From NCBI GenBank assembly GCA_032209605.1, contig JASFXZ010000003.1, positions 35,428,762-35,492,761 on the forward strand: a stretch of 64,000 nt of DNA, written 5' to 3'. Both the position numbers and the translations under genes were made by a program. The notes under the pieces were generated by a model, which was given only the letters and a program-made list of their open reading frames with translations, ran no database searches and was not told the DNA's origin. The stretch is from Mactromeris polynyma. Taxonomy: Eukaryota; Mollusca; Bivalvia; Venerida; Mactridae. Below, piece by piece: positions 36,940-48,711 of this stretch (position 1 is the first letter of the stretch; each line of letters starts with the position of its first letter).

Positions 36940-38340
36940 CATTCTTTCAATAAGCATTGCGTGTGGTTAGAAACAATAGTTTGGCACATTACTGGTGTTC
37001 AAGTGACTGTGGCAATAGCTAATGTTGCACATAAGATAATGGATTCCTCACGCACAATTCCAAGGATAAGTAATTGATCAGTCCAGTCAGTTACAGGACT
37101 ATGATTACAGACTCATTTATTGCTACATCAGACAAAAGGCAATCTGGGTAATATTCTAGCAGGGAGACGATAAATTCATACCTTAGAACTTGTTAGAAAT
37201 GTTAACATTCGTGAACTAATATAATTTAAATCAGAAATACTTCCATCCTTAAGGGCAGACATTATGGCCACATTTCCCTGAAGTTGGTGTTAAAATAGGT
37301 TTGTAATTAAATGAAGCAAAATGTCTGTTGGAATACAGATGATATTTGTCAGCAAACTCTGCCATCTGAATACAACAATAAGCATTAGTATGCAAAATAG
37401 AGATTTAGACAGAACATGGTCCCACAAATTGCCTTATTTTACATGCATATATCCATTGCTAGAAGACAAAATTATAGGATTTACCCAAACAGACTGTTTC
37501 CACAAGAGAGCTTTTAGAGGGGTAGACACATGAACATAAGAGAGTTTTTCTGGGAAAATATTAACATTAAACATAAATAACAATCTAATTCCTCTTGTAA
37601 CACTGAAGCAGACAATGGATCCATCCAATTTGCAAACAATTATCATGCAAATTAAGATTTAAGAAATATGGAAGATTTGCAAGCTGATGCATTGCAGTGT
37701 TGCATAAATAGCTTCCTGGAAGTGTGAAGAGCTGCAACTTTGTCAATAAATTATATACTGGATTTCTAGCTGATTGAAAAGACAATTCATTGAACCATAA
37801 TTCTTAAATATATTCACAAGAATGTATTTTAGCCTAAAACTATTATTTTTGCATCGACAGAATATTTTTGTGCATCAAGATTATTTTTGTACATTAAGAG
37901 GCTAACATGTGGTTCAAGTACCATTGATTTTATCTTGTGTGAATAAATTTGTGATAAGATCATGGAACAGAGACTGTAAAAACCTGCTTGTTTTATGCAT
38001 TGAAGAAAATGAACAACAATATGTTACCTTTTTGTATCAGCTTTAGAAAGTTGAACAAAAGAGTCATGACTATAAATGCTAGATCAACACAATGTGGTTA
38101 ACAATGGTTGAATAGATGTCTGTGACAATATCACTACTGACAACAGTGTTTGCTGTAATATATCAGGTAACAAGAAATGGGCAATGCCCACAAACCAGGT
38201 TTTCAACCTAATTATTTGTAACCAAGGCTCTATTTGTATATTGAATACATGATGATCATCAATGCTGCAAAGGTGCAGTAGGTGATACATGCATACACAC
38301 ACTCACACTTAGATATATTATATATATATATGCAACAACT
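36940..38340. other. intergenic, no gene recognised
   Basis: A+T-rich, with short frames only. ATTATTTTTG-type words recur loosely at 37838-37895. Confidence 0.5.
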
Positions 38341-38342
38341 AT

Positions 38343-38840
38343 ACACCAAGTTTGATGTCAATACACCCACATATAGCGAAGATATTAAGTGGAAACTGAT
38401 TTTTAAATTTCAAGTGTCTTTGACCTTGGATGGAACAAACCCAAAAGCAATCCCAAGCGAGCTCTCCACATGTTCTTACTTTACACCAAGTTTGATGTCA
38501 ATACGATGAACGGAACTTAAGTTATTCGCCGGAAACCGAATTTCTATTTTTAGTAATGGTGACCTTGACCTTACATGGAACGAGCCCAAAAGCAATCCCA
38601 AGCGAGCTCTCCACATGTTGTTACTATACACCAAGTTTGATGTCAATACGATGAACGGAACTAAAGTTATTTGCCGGAAACCAAATTTCTATTTATAGTA
38701 ACAGTGACCTTGACCTTGAATGGAACGAGCCCAAAAGCAATCCCAAAGCAAGCTCTCCACATGTTCTTAAGATATACCAAGTTTGATGTCAATACGATTA
38801 ATGGAACCCATGTTAATAATTCGCCGGAAACCACCAGTTT
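38343..38840. repeat. tandem repeat, 139-146-bp unit, about 3.4 copies, with ERRE-like motif
   Basis: CACCAAGTTTGATGTCAATA recurs at 38344, 38483, 38629 and (as ACCAAG) 38776. Each unit also carries CGGAAACC, GTGACCTTGACCTT, GGAACGAGCCCAAAAGCAAT and GAGCTCTCCACATG. The motif TGACCTTGACCTT is a nuclear-receptor half-site tandem (AAGGTCAAGGTCA on the minus strand). I remember similar sequence as dispersed repeats in molluscs. The minus-strand frame through it is not a gene. Confidence 0.9.
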
Positions 38841-38984
38841 GACGCCAGCCCGACCGGCCGCTTGATAAACGACACACACCATTCTAATAACCTGGTTTTC
38901 GTTGGAAACCTGGTTAAAAATACTAATCATGTACATGTATACAAGAAGGGCAACATATCACAGACAGACACCGATATTGGGTCT

Positions 38985-39275
38985 TCCTCCAACCTAATTG
39001 CTGGTATAGTCACTACATGATCCTAGCTGTTCATGTGACTTGCGGTAAGGCCTCCTTTAACAAAGACATTCCCTATGTTGTGTGATTCAGTCATTGTGTA
39101 TACTTTTCTCCATGGTAAGTGGACTCCTGGGTAGAACCACCAATCCTCCATACGCCAGCTGGATGGCTTCCCTTAACTTACAGATACTCTAAACCAGACA
39201 GGATTCGAACCTGGAGCATTAAGGAGGAAGTGATTTATAGTCAGAGGCCATAACCTGACTCGACTACAGAGGTCT
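38985..39275 (-). mobile_element. tRNA-derived SINE
   Basis: On the minus strand the head at about 39275-39190 has a tRNA-like A box region (GTAGTCGAGTCAGGTTATGG) and an exact B box GGTTCGAATCC, followed by about 200 bp of non-tRNA body reading toward 38985. It does not fold as an intact tRNA (the acceptor stem is weak and the variable region long), so I call it a SINE rather than a tRNA gene. The 3' boundary is uncertain. Confidence 0.65.
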
Positions 39276-39279
39276 GTCA

Positions 39280-40260
39280 AAGTACCATCTTATGACGATA
39301 TAGTTGCAGGCACTATTTTGAGACAATAGGTAGCGTTTGTATAGAAACACACCCTGATTGTGTCTTACATCTGGTGTTGAAAAATGAAAGGTCATTATGA
39401 TTATGTTCATGCAAATCACGAAATATCGTAGTGGCTACTTGCATCACATTGCATAACTCAAAAGTATAATTATGTCTTATTATTTTCTTTACTGTATGAA
39501 ACAAACCTCAGACAGACTTTTCGAATGAAATTGTCACATGAAACCAACCACTAATTCAGAGAGTAATAAGCATCATATCCAAATTTGTTTTCAATATCAA
39601 TAAACTGTGTTTTTTAATTGCCTTCGAATGGAGCTTTTTAGATGTCACAAAATGAAAAGTACACAGGGTAATGAAATGTAGCAAACTGGGTCAAAAGCTT
39701 TCTGTCATATTCAAGACAAGAATATGGTATTTCGAGCTTCTAAAGTTGAAACACCAATAACAACCCTGACACAGTGGAATAGTTTGAACTAATGGTAAGA
39801 CTTATATTTGGCACAAACCTTTTAAGGTATGACAATTCGTGTTTGGTTTCAAATGATTTATGACTGACCCGGAACATGTTCTCACTGGCAAGTTGACCTG
39901 CTTTATGAGACAGTTATTGCCAACCGATTTTCCAAAGAATCAAAAACATCCAACTATTGAGCAGCAAAGACAACAAAAGCGGTTAAGATAATCTTGACAT
40001 CTACTTAACTGCCTGAAGTTCTCATTACAAATCGATTCAACACAATACTATGTTTTGCAGAAGAACAAACAAGTGGTCATATCAGATTTCTTCAGATCTG
40101 CAATATTGCATACATGAGAAACTGTTCATCTCTGTATAAGATAAACAGTTTTAAGAAATAACAAAAATTGACCAAGTGATAATATGTTTAAAATTCAATT
40201 GAAAAAAAATTATTATTTTTGTAACATTTCTGACCAGTTCATGATGAAATGAACAATTTA
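39280..40260. other. intergenic, no gene recognised
   Basis: A+T-rich sequence with no array or exon signature seen. Confidence 0.5.
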
Positions 40261-40266
40261 TGGCAA

Positions 40267-40474
40267 GGAAACAAGTTGTCTATGGTGTATATGGTCATTG
40301 TTTCATCATCCATACAAAGGAAACAAGTTGTCTATGGTGTATATGGTCATTGTTTCATCATCCATACAAAGGAAACAAGTTGTCTATGGTGTATATGGTC
40401 ATTGTTTCATCATCCATACAAAGGAAACAAGTTGTCTATGGTGTATATGGTCATTGTTTCATCATCCATACAAA
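40267..40474. repeat. tandem repeat, 52-bp unit, 4 copies
   Basis: Four essentially identical 52-bp units beginning GGAAACAAGTTGTCTATGGT, with starts at 40267, 40319, 40371 and 40423. A degenerate fifth start (GGAGACAAAT) is at 40475. Because 52 is not a multiple of three, the same sequence is read in three frames, giving overlapping spurious frames. Identity of the copies implies recent expansion. Confidence 0.97.
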
Positions 40475-40479
40475 GGAGA

Positions 40480-43400
40480 CAAATATTGCATCATTTTGTT
40501 CAACACATAAGAATTCAAGTCCAAACCCATTCAAAAGTATGTCCAAAATAAAAGAACAATTGTGATATTTGTTCTGATGCAATCATTATAGCAAGAGAGC
40601 ATTCATTGAAGGAAACTGATTTCAAATACCCTACACCGGTAATCTTATAAAACATTCATTTTCACTGTAGACTAAACTGCACTAAACGCTGTTCAGGAAG
40701 TACATTTAACTCTTGTTCTTATCATTATCATGTATGATTCATACAGATTACATGATGTAGATATCCCAAGCTTTTTTAAACAACATTCATCAAGTGGTTT
40801 GAGTAAATGCCAACAGCAAGCATTGAGTTCAGATTTAAATTTCTCAGTTACATGGAACTAATATTTGATCTAAAATGTTTTCTCTGCTTTTCAGATGAAT
40901 TGCTCAACCACAAGATATACTGATTGTAGAGTAAGGTGAGTATATAAAACAAGAAACAAATTAAATGTTTAACGAATCCTGCAAAAAGTAAATAAACAAG
41001 GATCAGATATCCAGAATTCAGAAAGTCATGAATTGGATACAATGTAACAAAAAGACAACACAGAATAAGATCAGGGTGGATCTCGGATTTGGGCGGCAGA
41101 ATAATATTACAGAGCGTATATACATCATTATAGCATATATATAATGCAGCAATAAATCAGAATAGTATATTTGAAAATCTTTTAATTAAAGATATTTTCG
41201 TATTTATACATTGGTCATACATGTGATGTGGAATTTAGGGGGAGGGGTGCCTACCGGGTGTGTACCCCCTGGATCTGCTAGTGGAGATGAACAACATACT
41301 GTAGGCGTAAGTTCTAGCAAACCACATTTGCCAGATTATCAAAACCATCTTAAAATATAAAACATCAGATTAAACTAACATAAGTAATCATGGAAGCATC
41401 TTGTTCTTTCTTGGTTGAGATACCAGTGATAGGGTTACTGTGTTAATGCATGTACAACTGAATTTGTTGTTGAGAATGGATGATGCAATCCAAGGAAAGA
41501 CAACTCTAATAAATCTTCCTAAATCAAGAAACAAGTAATTGAACTTGACAGAACATGTAATTGCTATTCCAGGGTCCTAATTCTGAGACCAAGAGGCCTG
41601 ATGTGAACTGACAATGTTAAATGATTTGTCTGTGTGCCCACTGTGGAATTCAATAGTGTTTTATGTTAATTCTGATTTTATTACTGCAAATTTGGTGTCT
41701 AATGTTTCATTTTGCATTTAACAGAAATTTCTTAATGCATAATAACAGCCATGTGCAATACAAGGTCAGTCAAGTTCAAGGTCAAGCCATAGCATGGGAA
41801 CATCAATAACACTGATCAGGTCAGCCTCAAAATGTACAATCACACATGAAGATGTGAAATCTTTGAAACATTGCTAAACATGCAAGTCTTTTTAAAGTAA
41901 AGGAACATTCTTGACTGGATCAATTGAAAGACAAATTCGCAACTTGTTCTGGTTTTTGTTTTCCAAGTTTACATATGATGTGACATTAACAGTAATTCTA
42001 ACTTGATTACTTGCAATTTTCATTCAACAACACACCTCGGCTGGTACTTATTATTGCTAATACATGTAATCACAACAAAAGAAGAGTGATACTTAATAAA
42101 ACATGGATATTATTAGTATTGTATTGGTAATTAAGGCATTTATGAGAATTTAAGAGTTCTTCTAAAATTTTATTGCATTTCTGTAATAGAAATTCTCAGA
42201 ATGAATCAGCCATAAAATGATATTGTATGAAGTTCTAAGAAAATTTCACTTTGGTTGAACAAGAAAGGATTTAAAATCAGTGAATAATATAGCTGGGGAG
42301 CAAGCGGTACTGACCAGTCCAGTGCCTGACCAATTATGTTAAAATCCATGGTTTGGAGCACATTAATAGCAAACCCTTGAAATAAAGTACTGACTGTCTC
42401 ATTTTGTAACGTCATACAAAAAAATGCGAAACATATCCTTTTCTGTTAAAATCTTTTGGTTTATGTTCTTACTAGCTCACCAGCGTAGAGCGTTCATGGT
42501 GAGCAATTTTGATTGCCATGTGATGGTCATCCGTCATCGCGTGACGCACCATTGCCAACAATTAATTGGTTAACGGTTAACACTGAGATCAAATTTTGGT
42601 CCCAATATTGTAAAAGCTAGTCAGTGTGTGACCTAAATAAATCTAGGTCAAGTTTGAAACTGGGTCTTGTGGGTTTAAAAGGTTATACCATAGAAAAACC
42701 TTGTTAAACTCTAGAGACCACAAATTATACACGTAAAACTTTTTCTTTTAAAATTATTTTAGGTACTCAGATGACAAAGTTAGCGCCCTCACAGAGTGTC
42801 ATCTTGTTTTTATACAAATGGTTTTAAGATTGACTGACTTTTGCCACCTCTGTGCACAATAGGATGAGTAGAAATGCAAGATGCTATAATTATGCATTAT
42901 TGTTTTTATTTTGATAACATCCTAGAGATGCACAACAGCCTTTAACTAATTACCCTTTAACAGTGCTTTTCCATCCATCAAGTCAGAAATGTAATATTTT
43001 ATGTTTTCTTTCAGTGAGATACAGCAAACATTCCACAAGAAAACCTTTAACTGTCTTCATGTAAACTGTTTGAAGTCCTTAATGAAGGATCTTCATAACC
43101 CATAATCTTCCTATATTAAAATATACCATAAAACTTGTAATATTAGTTATTCATATACTTATTATGTTCCATCAAATTACAGAAGATTCAATATCGAAGC
43201 AAAAAGCAGATATTTCTTATCTCGTCCACCGGTTGGTTTGACTTAGTTTCTCAAGTGTTTGTTTACGCTCTATGTCTGCTTATGTTCCTGATTGCATCAG
43301 AAATATGTGCATATAAATCGATGACATCTTGTCACGTGATAGCAGTTTTAAATATGATTAGTGGTACTAAGTTGTTGTAGTCGGGTTTGGCGTCATCAAT

Positions 43401-45340
43401 GATTGAGGTCAGATGAATAATTATAATGCACACTGCATGAGAGTCACTGAAGCAGTTCAGCAATTTACGGCAATCGAAACAAGGTGCAACATGATGTAGT
43501 TTGCAAACAAACATGATACTTCTTCCATAGAGTTTTTTTCCAAAGATAAAACAGAAATTAGTGATAACCATCAACAAACTTGCGTAAAATTGTTTCCTAT
43601 ATGATTATATATTGCAATGTTTGTGGTTTGAATGGATGAAAATGACCCTTATTGGACCCTTAACACTGCTATAACACAAGTTACTGTGGGAAAGTACAAA
43701 TTAAATACAACCAGACATATAAAGCTGGAAATGTCTGGTATAGAAGCAAGACATTAATCAAGTAACCTACGACACATCTATTGTGAACAATTGGTCGGCT
43801 TTTCATTTTCGAAAGTCATTGATTAAATGTTGACTGTTTGCTTCAATTTCGAAGACCAAAATTGCAATCCTGGAAACTAATCTATCTGGTGAAATAAATC
43901 TTTGCAACCAATAATCAGATTGGGATGTGACATGCGCCAGACTCGGCAACCCTTATATTGCAGCTTCAAACAGTTAGGCTATTTATTGTGCACTTTTTGC
44001 TACATCAATACTTTTTGATATCATAAATATGTAATAAAGACACTTTTGTGTTCAAACTCACAGTAAAAATCATTTAAAATCTACAGTGCATCATACAAAT
44101 CATACATCTTTATCAGACTAGTACACAGAATAATTCCCATCCCCTACCAGATTAAAATGCATATGAAAATAAGGGCTGCAACAATACAGGTGTCTCTCGG
44201 TTCGGTTTTGATTACTACTCTTTCATTTTTTTCGGTAATTGACGGTTCGGTTATTTAAAAATATGAAATCAAGTTCTCAAAATCTGATAGTTTAATGACT
44301 TGTAATTACCAGACATGAACATTTGACTAGGTAATTAGAGATAGAACAATGTGTTATAACATAAACTAAAGTAGAGCAATGCCTAAAAATAGAACTTCAT
44401 GTTCCATAACAAAAGTAACATGAGTTCCATTATAGCTGTGTAACTATAGGATAATGAGTATAAACTCATTAATAGTTCTCTGATAAGAATATTGTTTCAG
44501 GAATGAAAATGTCATCCGACATACCGATGATCGAACCAAATACATTTTTTGTATTCATAAAACAGAAGCTGAACCATGAGAAACAAGAACTGTAAAATAA
44601 TTGCACTTAGGTTAATTGCTGTTGCAGCCCTAATGAAAATAGTAAAATATTTAGTGACTAGTCCGTCTTTTTGAAATACCAGATACAGGAACATGTCCAC
44701 ATAATGTGATAATAAGAGATATCATCGTATTGACATTGATACAGCTTATTCCTATATTTGCACCTCCCTCAAGCCTTTTTTAAGATTCTGAACCATATAA
44801 TACAAACCCCTTTGCCAGGGTCGTTAATAAAGTAAAGACATCCGAAGCGCCGATTTGAGAGAAAATACGACAGTCGCTATACACATTTGACAAGGAGTCA
44901 CTTAAAATACACACAGACCATTTAAAGTATAAAATGCATCAGGGGGAAATAAGGACACTAGAGGCAGAGCGTCACTGTCAACAAGGGGTTATTATAATAG
45001 TCTCAACTGTATAACTTAGAACAGTGTATTATACTGGTAAACCTACCTGTTGGCTTAATTATCACGTTTCCTACATAACAAATGCTATAAATACTATAAC
45101 CTCACAAACTATGAAAGGCAATTTTTCGATTATAATTGTACAGGCATTTATGTCAGATAATATTTTATCCGGTATTCATATCACGATCAATCCCCTGTAT
45201 CATGTTATGTGTCAATCATAGTTGATCTAGGAACAATTACCTTATCAATGTTGTATGGAATGATTACCGTGTATGAGGCATAATTACCTGCATACCATTT
45301 CCATAGAATTTTCAGCAGTATTTATAGAGCGTTTACTATC
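40480..45340. other. long intergenic stretch with repeat fragments
   Basis: No gene is recognised. A G+C-rich patch at 41225-41290 (GTACCCCCTGGATCTGCTAG) looks like the end of a dispersed repeat. At 42470-42740 the sequence TAGCTCACCAGCGTAGAGCG followed by GGTGAGC resembles the start of a bivalve repeat I remember. Everything else is A+T-rich with short frames. Confidence 0.45.
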
Positions 45341-45415
45341 TTCCATTTCAGCAGCAGCTGATTTGTCTCTTTCTAGCTCAGCTGTGATGTTAGTTGTGCC
45401 AGGGACAAATAAACC

Positions 45416-45493
45416 ATGGATTGGGAACTGGCAGATATTGGTGAAATGATAACAAGAAGTAATTTACCCACAATCTTTAGCAACTGTTCGGTG
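45416..45493 (+). other. candidate first coding exon of an unrecognised plus-strand gene
   Basis: An ATG in good context (AACCATGG) follows an in-frame TAA and acceptor-like CTTTCTAG / CCATTTCAG sites. It starts a 26-codon frame (MDWELADIGEMITRSNLPTI and then FSNCSV) that ends exactly at a strong donor GTG|GTAAGT in phase 0. No downstream exon could be joined with confidence. A short acidic/basic frame ending at CAAG|GTAAAC (45799/45800) is a weak candidate. Confidence 0.25.
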
Positions 45494-45499
45494 GTAAGT

Positions 45500-46760
45500 A
45501 TCCGTGACCCCTTTTTATCACCTGTAGAGTTGAAATTTCATCCAATTAAATGACCCTCCAGGCTTACTTGACTTTACAACTCATTAATGAACCAAGTTCT
45601 TGCCAGTAAACAGTAATATGTTTATTGCTTAGCATAATATATAACTTTATTGACACTGGAAATGTTTCTTATGGAGCCTTATATGCTTTACAAAAGAGGG
45701 GATATTTTCTTGTTAACATTTTTGTGCTACCGGTCACCACAATTAAGCAAGGAAAAATGGAAGAAATGTCAGGATTCATGAAAAAATATGTACAACAAGG
45801 TAAACACAAAAATATGAATACCAAACAACAAATATAAAGCTGTTGTAAATATGACGATTATGGAGGATCAAAACATCAACTTCTCTCAGTTCAGAAGCAA
45901 GATGACAGACGTTGTCATTTTTTAAGATGATTTTTATTGCGGTGGGTCGGTCTCTCTGCTCATGAGAATTCAAAGGCACAGTAGGAAGTTTCCAATCCAT
46001 GGTTTATATGTCAGTTTGTAGTTGTGTTGTATCCAAGTTATTTGTTGTGAATATTTGTGACTTTTTCTGGTATCCATGGTGATAGGTACTGGTTTGTTTT
46101 GATAAGCCTTCATAGCATCTGTGAAATTAGTTTGTGATTCTACATTCATAAAACATTCTTAGTACAAGAATTTGCACAGTTTGCAAATAGTAACTGGGTA
46201 CACTTTTTGTCATAAAAAACTTGTAAATGCTTCTTGTCTAATTCATTTCCCAGGAACTGTAGACATTGTAAATATAAATCATAGTAGTAATATACTAGTA
46301 ATATAAACTAATTCAGAAAATTAATGAACCAAGCTTATTTTTTCTAGTCAGGGCTGTAAATTTGGGACATTATAATACTTTGAGTGAGTAGTTGCTCCAT
46401 GTACATGTGAGACTATTATTTCATTCGAAGCAATGATGTCATTCAAAAGTGAATGCGGACAGTGAATATATGAAAAAAGGACTGATTGCAAGAAGTTCTA
46501 TTATGAATAATTCCATACTTAAAATACCAGCCAGAAGCAATATATGCCGTGTATGATTCAACTACTGATTGAAATTGTATTATTTTATTTAAATGGTTCA
46601 GAACAAAAGTAGTTTAATTCACCTGCATTGATTTACCAGCTATCTATGTCTCATACCATTGATAAATCAAATATTATCTGTATAATCCCAAGATAAATCA
46701 AGAGCAATTGACTTTATAAATGTCTATAATTACAATGCAATCCCATAAGAATATTACACT
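45500..46760. other. intergenic, no gene recognised
   Basis: A+T-rich; only short frames, none with convincing context apart from the weak candidate noted with the exon at 45416. Confidence 0.45.
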
Positions 46761-46767
46761 TACCATC

Positions 46768-46967
46768 CAAAGACCTAAATACCACAGATGCGCTACGTGG
46801 CCAGATATCGTAAAATCTCATGGTGACGGCGAAATATCTTGCTGCGAGAGCAATGCCTAAAAACAATATATTTTTCAAATCGTGCGCACTGGTTTCTTTT
46901 ATCACCTGCCACGAGACTTCATTCATTGGTTCATATTAGTTGCGCATCAGTGGTATTTAGGTCTTTG
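46768..46967. mobile_element. 200-bp MITE, hAT-like, with 7-bp target duplication
   Basis: Termini CAAAGACCTAAATACCACAG and its inverse (GTGGTATTTAGGTCTTTG), about 23 of 24 bp matching through GATGCGC. Both ends are flanked by TACCATC (46761-46767 and 46968-46974), a clear target-site duplication; an eighth base differs. The length, lack of coding capacity and 7-8-bp duplication suggest a non-autonomous hAT-type element, by inference. A frame of about 70 codons inside is incidental. A head-to-head relic of the same termini is at 24119-24150. Confidence 0.8.
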
Positions 46968-47160
46968 TACCATCTTATAGAAAACTGAATATTTGTCTTG
47001 TTTTCTAAGTAACTTCAATACAAACATATGTGTAACACTTCCACATGTAAACATATTTATGCAAATAAACTTAACTACAATAAAAACAAAACATTTTCAA
47101 TAAGTACACAATCTGCAGAGGAAAGCATACCACATAATTACCAGATAATAACACTTACTG

Positions 47161-48561
47161 TCATAGGAGAGTTTCTGAGTCCTCATTGTTTGGCAAGTAA
47201 TTATTGCTATCTAAGGAATCAAAGTCATTATCAAATTCAAACTCAGTCTGTGCTATATTGTTCCGTTTGTACATATAAGAGTTTGTGCAAGATTTAGGTG
47301 CGTTATGAACAGAATCATCGTCATTGTTCGAATCACGGTCAATGTCCGTGACACACATTTCCGACAATTCCTTGGCACTGCATTGTGGGGTATCTACTGG
47401 AATGGTATTATTGAAGCGGGAATAATCTATTTGATATTGTCCGTTTTCTTTCTGGAATGTCACAAGTCGCTCAAACCTGTGACCCCAGAGTATCTCACCA
47501 GGAAGATACGAGCTGCGGGCCTGAGTAGTCATACCTGTAGACTCCACAATGCCTTCCAGAATAACGATAAATTCAAATTGTTCTTTATGTAAGTCCTCTG
47601 GAGACATTTCCCAAAATGGAGAATCTTCACTTATTTTATGCACAATTATCACAGGCCACACTAAAAAGAGTCTATCATGTCCTTCGTTATAACCTAAGTC
47701 AACATCAAACTGAAACAAGGGCAACACTTCACCTTCTTTCGTTATCTTTTTTCTTATCATCAAACCACGTATATGGGCTTCTACTATATGTGACTTTCTC
47801 ATGTCACCCACACGAAACAACAAGCACATGTCCCCGTCCTGTTTACATATGCATGCATTCTTGCTAAACATTAATGTCTCAGCACGTTTCTTTGGTCGTG
47901 AAAGTTTGGCAAACACAATCCCTGTCATCATAGCTTGACAAATAACACCAAAACAAGACTGAATCATCATAAGAATAATAGCTTCCGTACACTGTTCAGT
48001 CGTATGTCTAGAACCATAGCCAATTGTATGCTGGGTTTCTATTGAAAACAAAATTGCAGATATGAAAGACTTAATTTCCATAACACATGGATTCCAATTT
48101 GGATTTGCAACATTTTCCTCGTCTAAATCTCCGTGTGAGAAACATATAAGCCACCAAATAAGTGCAAAGGTAAGCCAACTGAATATGAATGCCAGTATGA
48201 ACACTAACAAATTGTATCTCCACTGAATATCAACTAATGTTGTGAAAATGTCTGCCAAATATCTTCTTCGCCTTTTGCGAATGTTTGCTTGCGTTATGTT
48301 CACTTCACCGTTTTTATACACTAATCTTCGTCGCATACGTTTTGAGTAATGTCTATCATGACGCCGTGACACAGCGGTTGTTCCTTTGTTACCAATCTGA
48401 GGGTTGCTCTTGGCAACAAATTCAGCAAATGATTCTTGAGACCTTCTTTCAGGCTCGGTATATTTTTGGGGTCCACTCTCGAGCAAGTCTGGTTCCCCGC
48501 TGGCAATACCATTCGGGGGACCAGTTGATGGATATCCATATCCTGTTTCCATGACAACCAT
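47161..48561 (-). CDS. Irk: inward-rectifier potassium channel, Kir-C (canonical invertebrate Irk type)
   Basis: Tetrameric K+ channel subunit of 466 aa, coding region uninterrupted. The first in-frame ATG is 48561 (a second at 48552 has a better context, GTCATGG). The frame extends upstream only through non-ATG codons to a TAA, so a longer N-terminus is unlikely. Residues 1-75 are a variable cytoplasmic arm, followed by KNGEVNIT and RRRRYLADIFTTLVDIQWRY, the slide-helix region. TM1 is about 117-141, the filter ETQHTIGYGSR has TIGYG at 179-183, TM2 is about 192-218, and PKKR sits at 223-226. The cytoplasmic domain is well conserved (VGDMRKSHIVEAHIRG, MTTQARSSYLPGEILWGHRF). Cys 159 and Cys 191 form the usual outer pair. 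Gln 209 replaces the acidic rectification controller of Kir2. The acidic tail ends ETLL, a possible class I PDZ ligand. It is the least diverged of the three paralogues. The symbol is a family-level name. Confidence 0.95.
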   Translation of the reverse strand: MVVMETGYGYPSTGPPNGIASGEPDLLESGPQKYTEPERRSQESFAEFVAKSNPQIGNKGTTAVSRRHDRHYSKRMRRRLVYKNGEVNITQANIRKRRRRYLADIFTTLVDIQWRYNLLVFILAFIFSWLTFALIWWLICFSHGDLDEENVANPNWNPCVMEIKSFISAILFSIETQHTIGYGSRHTTEQCTEAIILMMIQSCFGVICQAMMTGIVFAKLSRPKKRAETLMFSKNACICKQDGDMCLLFRVGDMRKSHIVEAHIRGLMIRKKITKEGEVLPLFQFDVDLGYNEGHDRLFLVWPVIIVHKISEDSPFWEMSPEDLHKEQFEFIVILEGIVESTGMTTQARSSYLPGEILWGHRFERLVTFQKENGQYQIDYSRFNNTIPVDTPQCSAKELSEMCVTDIDRDSNNDDDSVHNAPKSCTNSYMYKRNNIAQTEFEFDNDFDSLDSNNYLPNNEDSETLL

Positions 48562-48708
48562 TTGAAATAGTCGCAAAATCAGGCCCAAACCATGTGCTAC
48601 TCCTTTGTCCTTGAGATCTGTATTTGTAGTGACAGACTCCACGTTTGATTTCCTTTAACAACGGGATATTAGGGTCAAAGGTGAAGGTCAGCAAATGAAA
48701 TGTATTAT
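48562..48708 (-). other. 5' UTR part of the Kir-C coding exon
   Basis: A very strong acceptor (TTTTTTTTCTCTTTGCAG) ends at 48709, so the exon begins at 48708. It contains an in-frame stop before the start codon and a 4-codon upstream ORF (ATG GTT TGG GCC TGA), which could lower translation. Confidence 0.65.
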
Positions 48709-48711
48709 CTG

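Noticed and set aside
38667..38936. 89-codon minus-strand frame
   Set aside because: Lies in the 139-146-bp tandem repeat; similar peptides recur only because the repeat recurs.
40249..40565. Three overlapping frames of 70-101 codons
   Set aside because: The same 52-bp repeat read in all three frames.
48562..48642. Longer Kir-C N-terminus starting at 48642
   Set aside because: That position is GTG, not ATG, and the extra residues lie in what appears to be 5' UTR; the first in-frame ATG is 48561.
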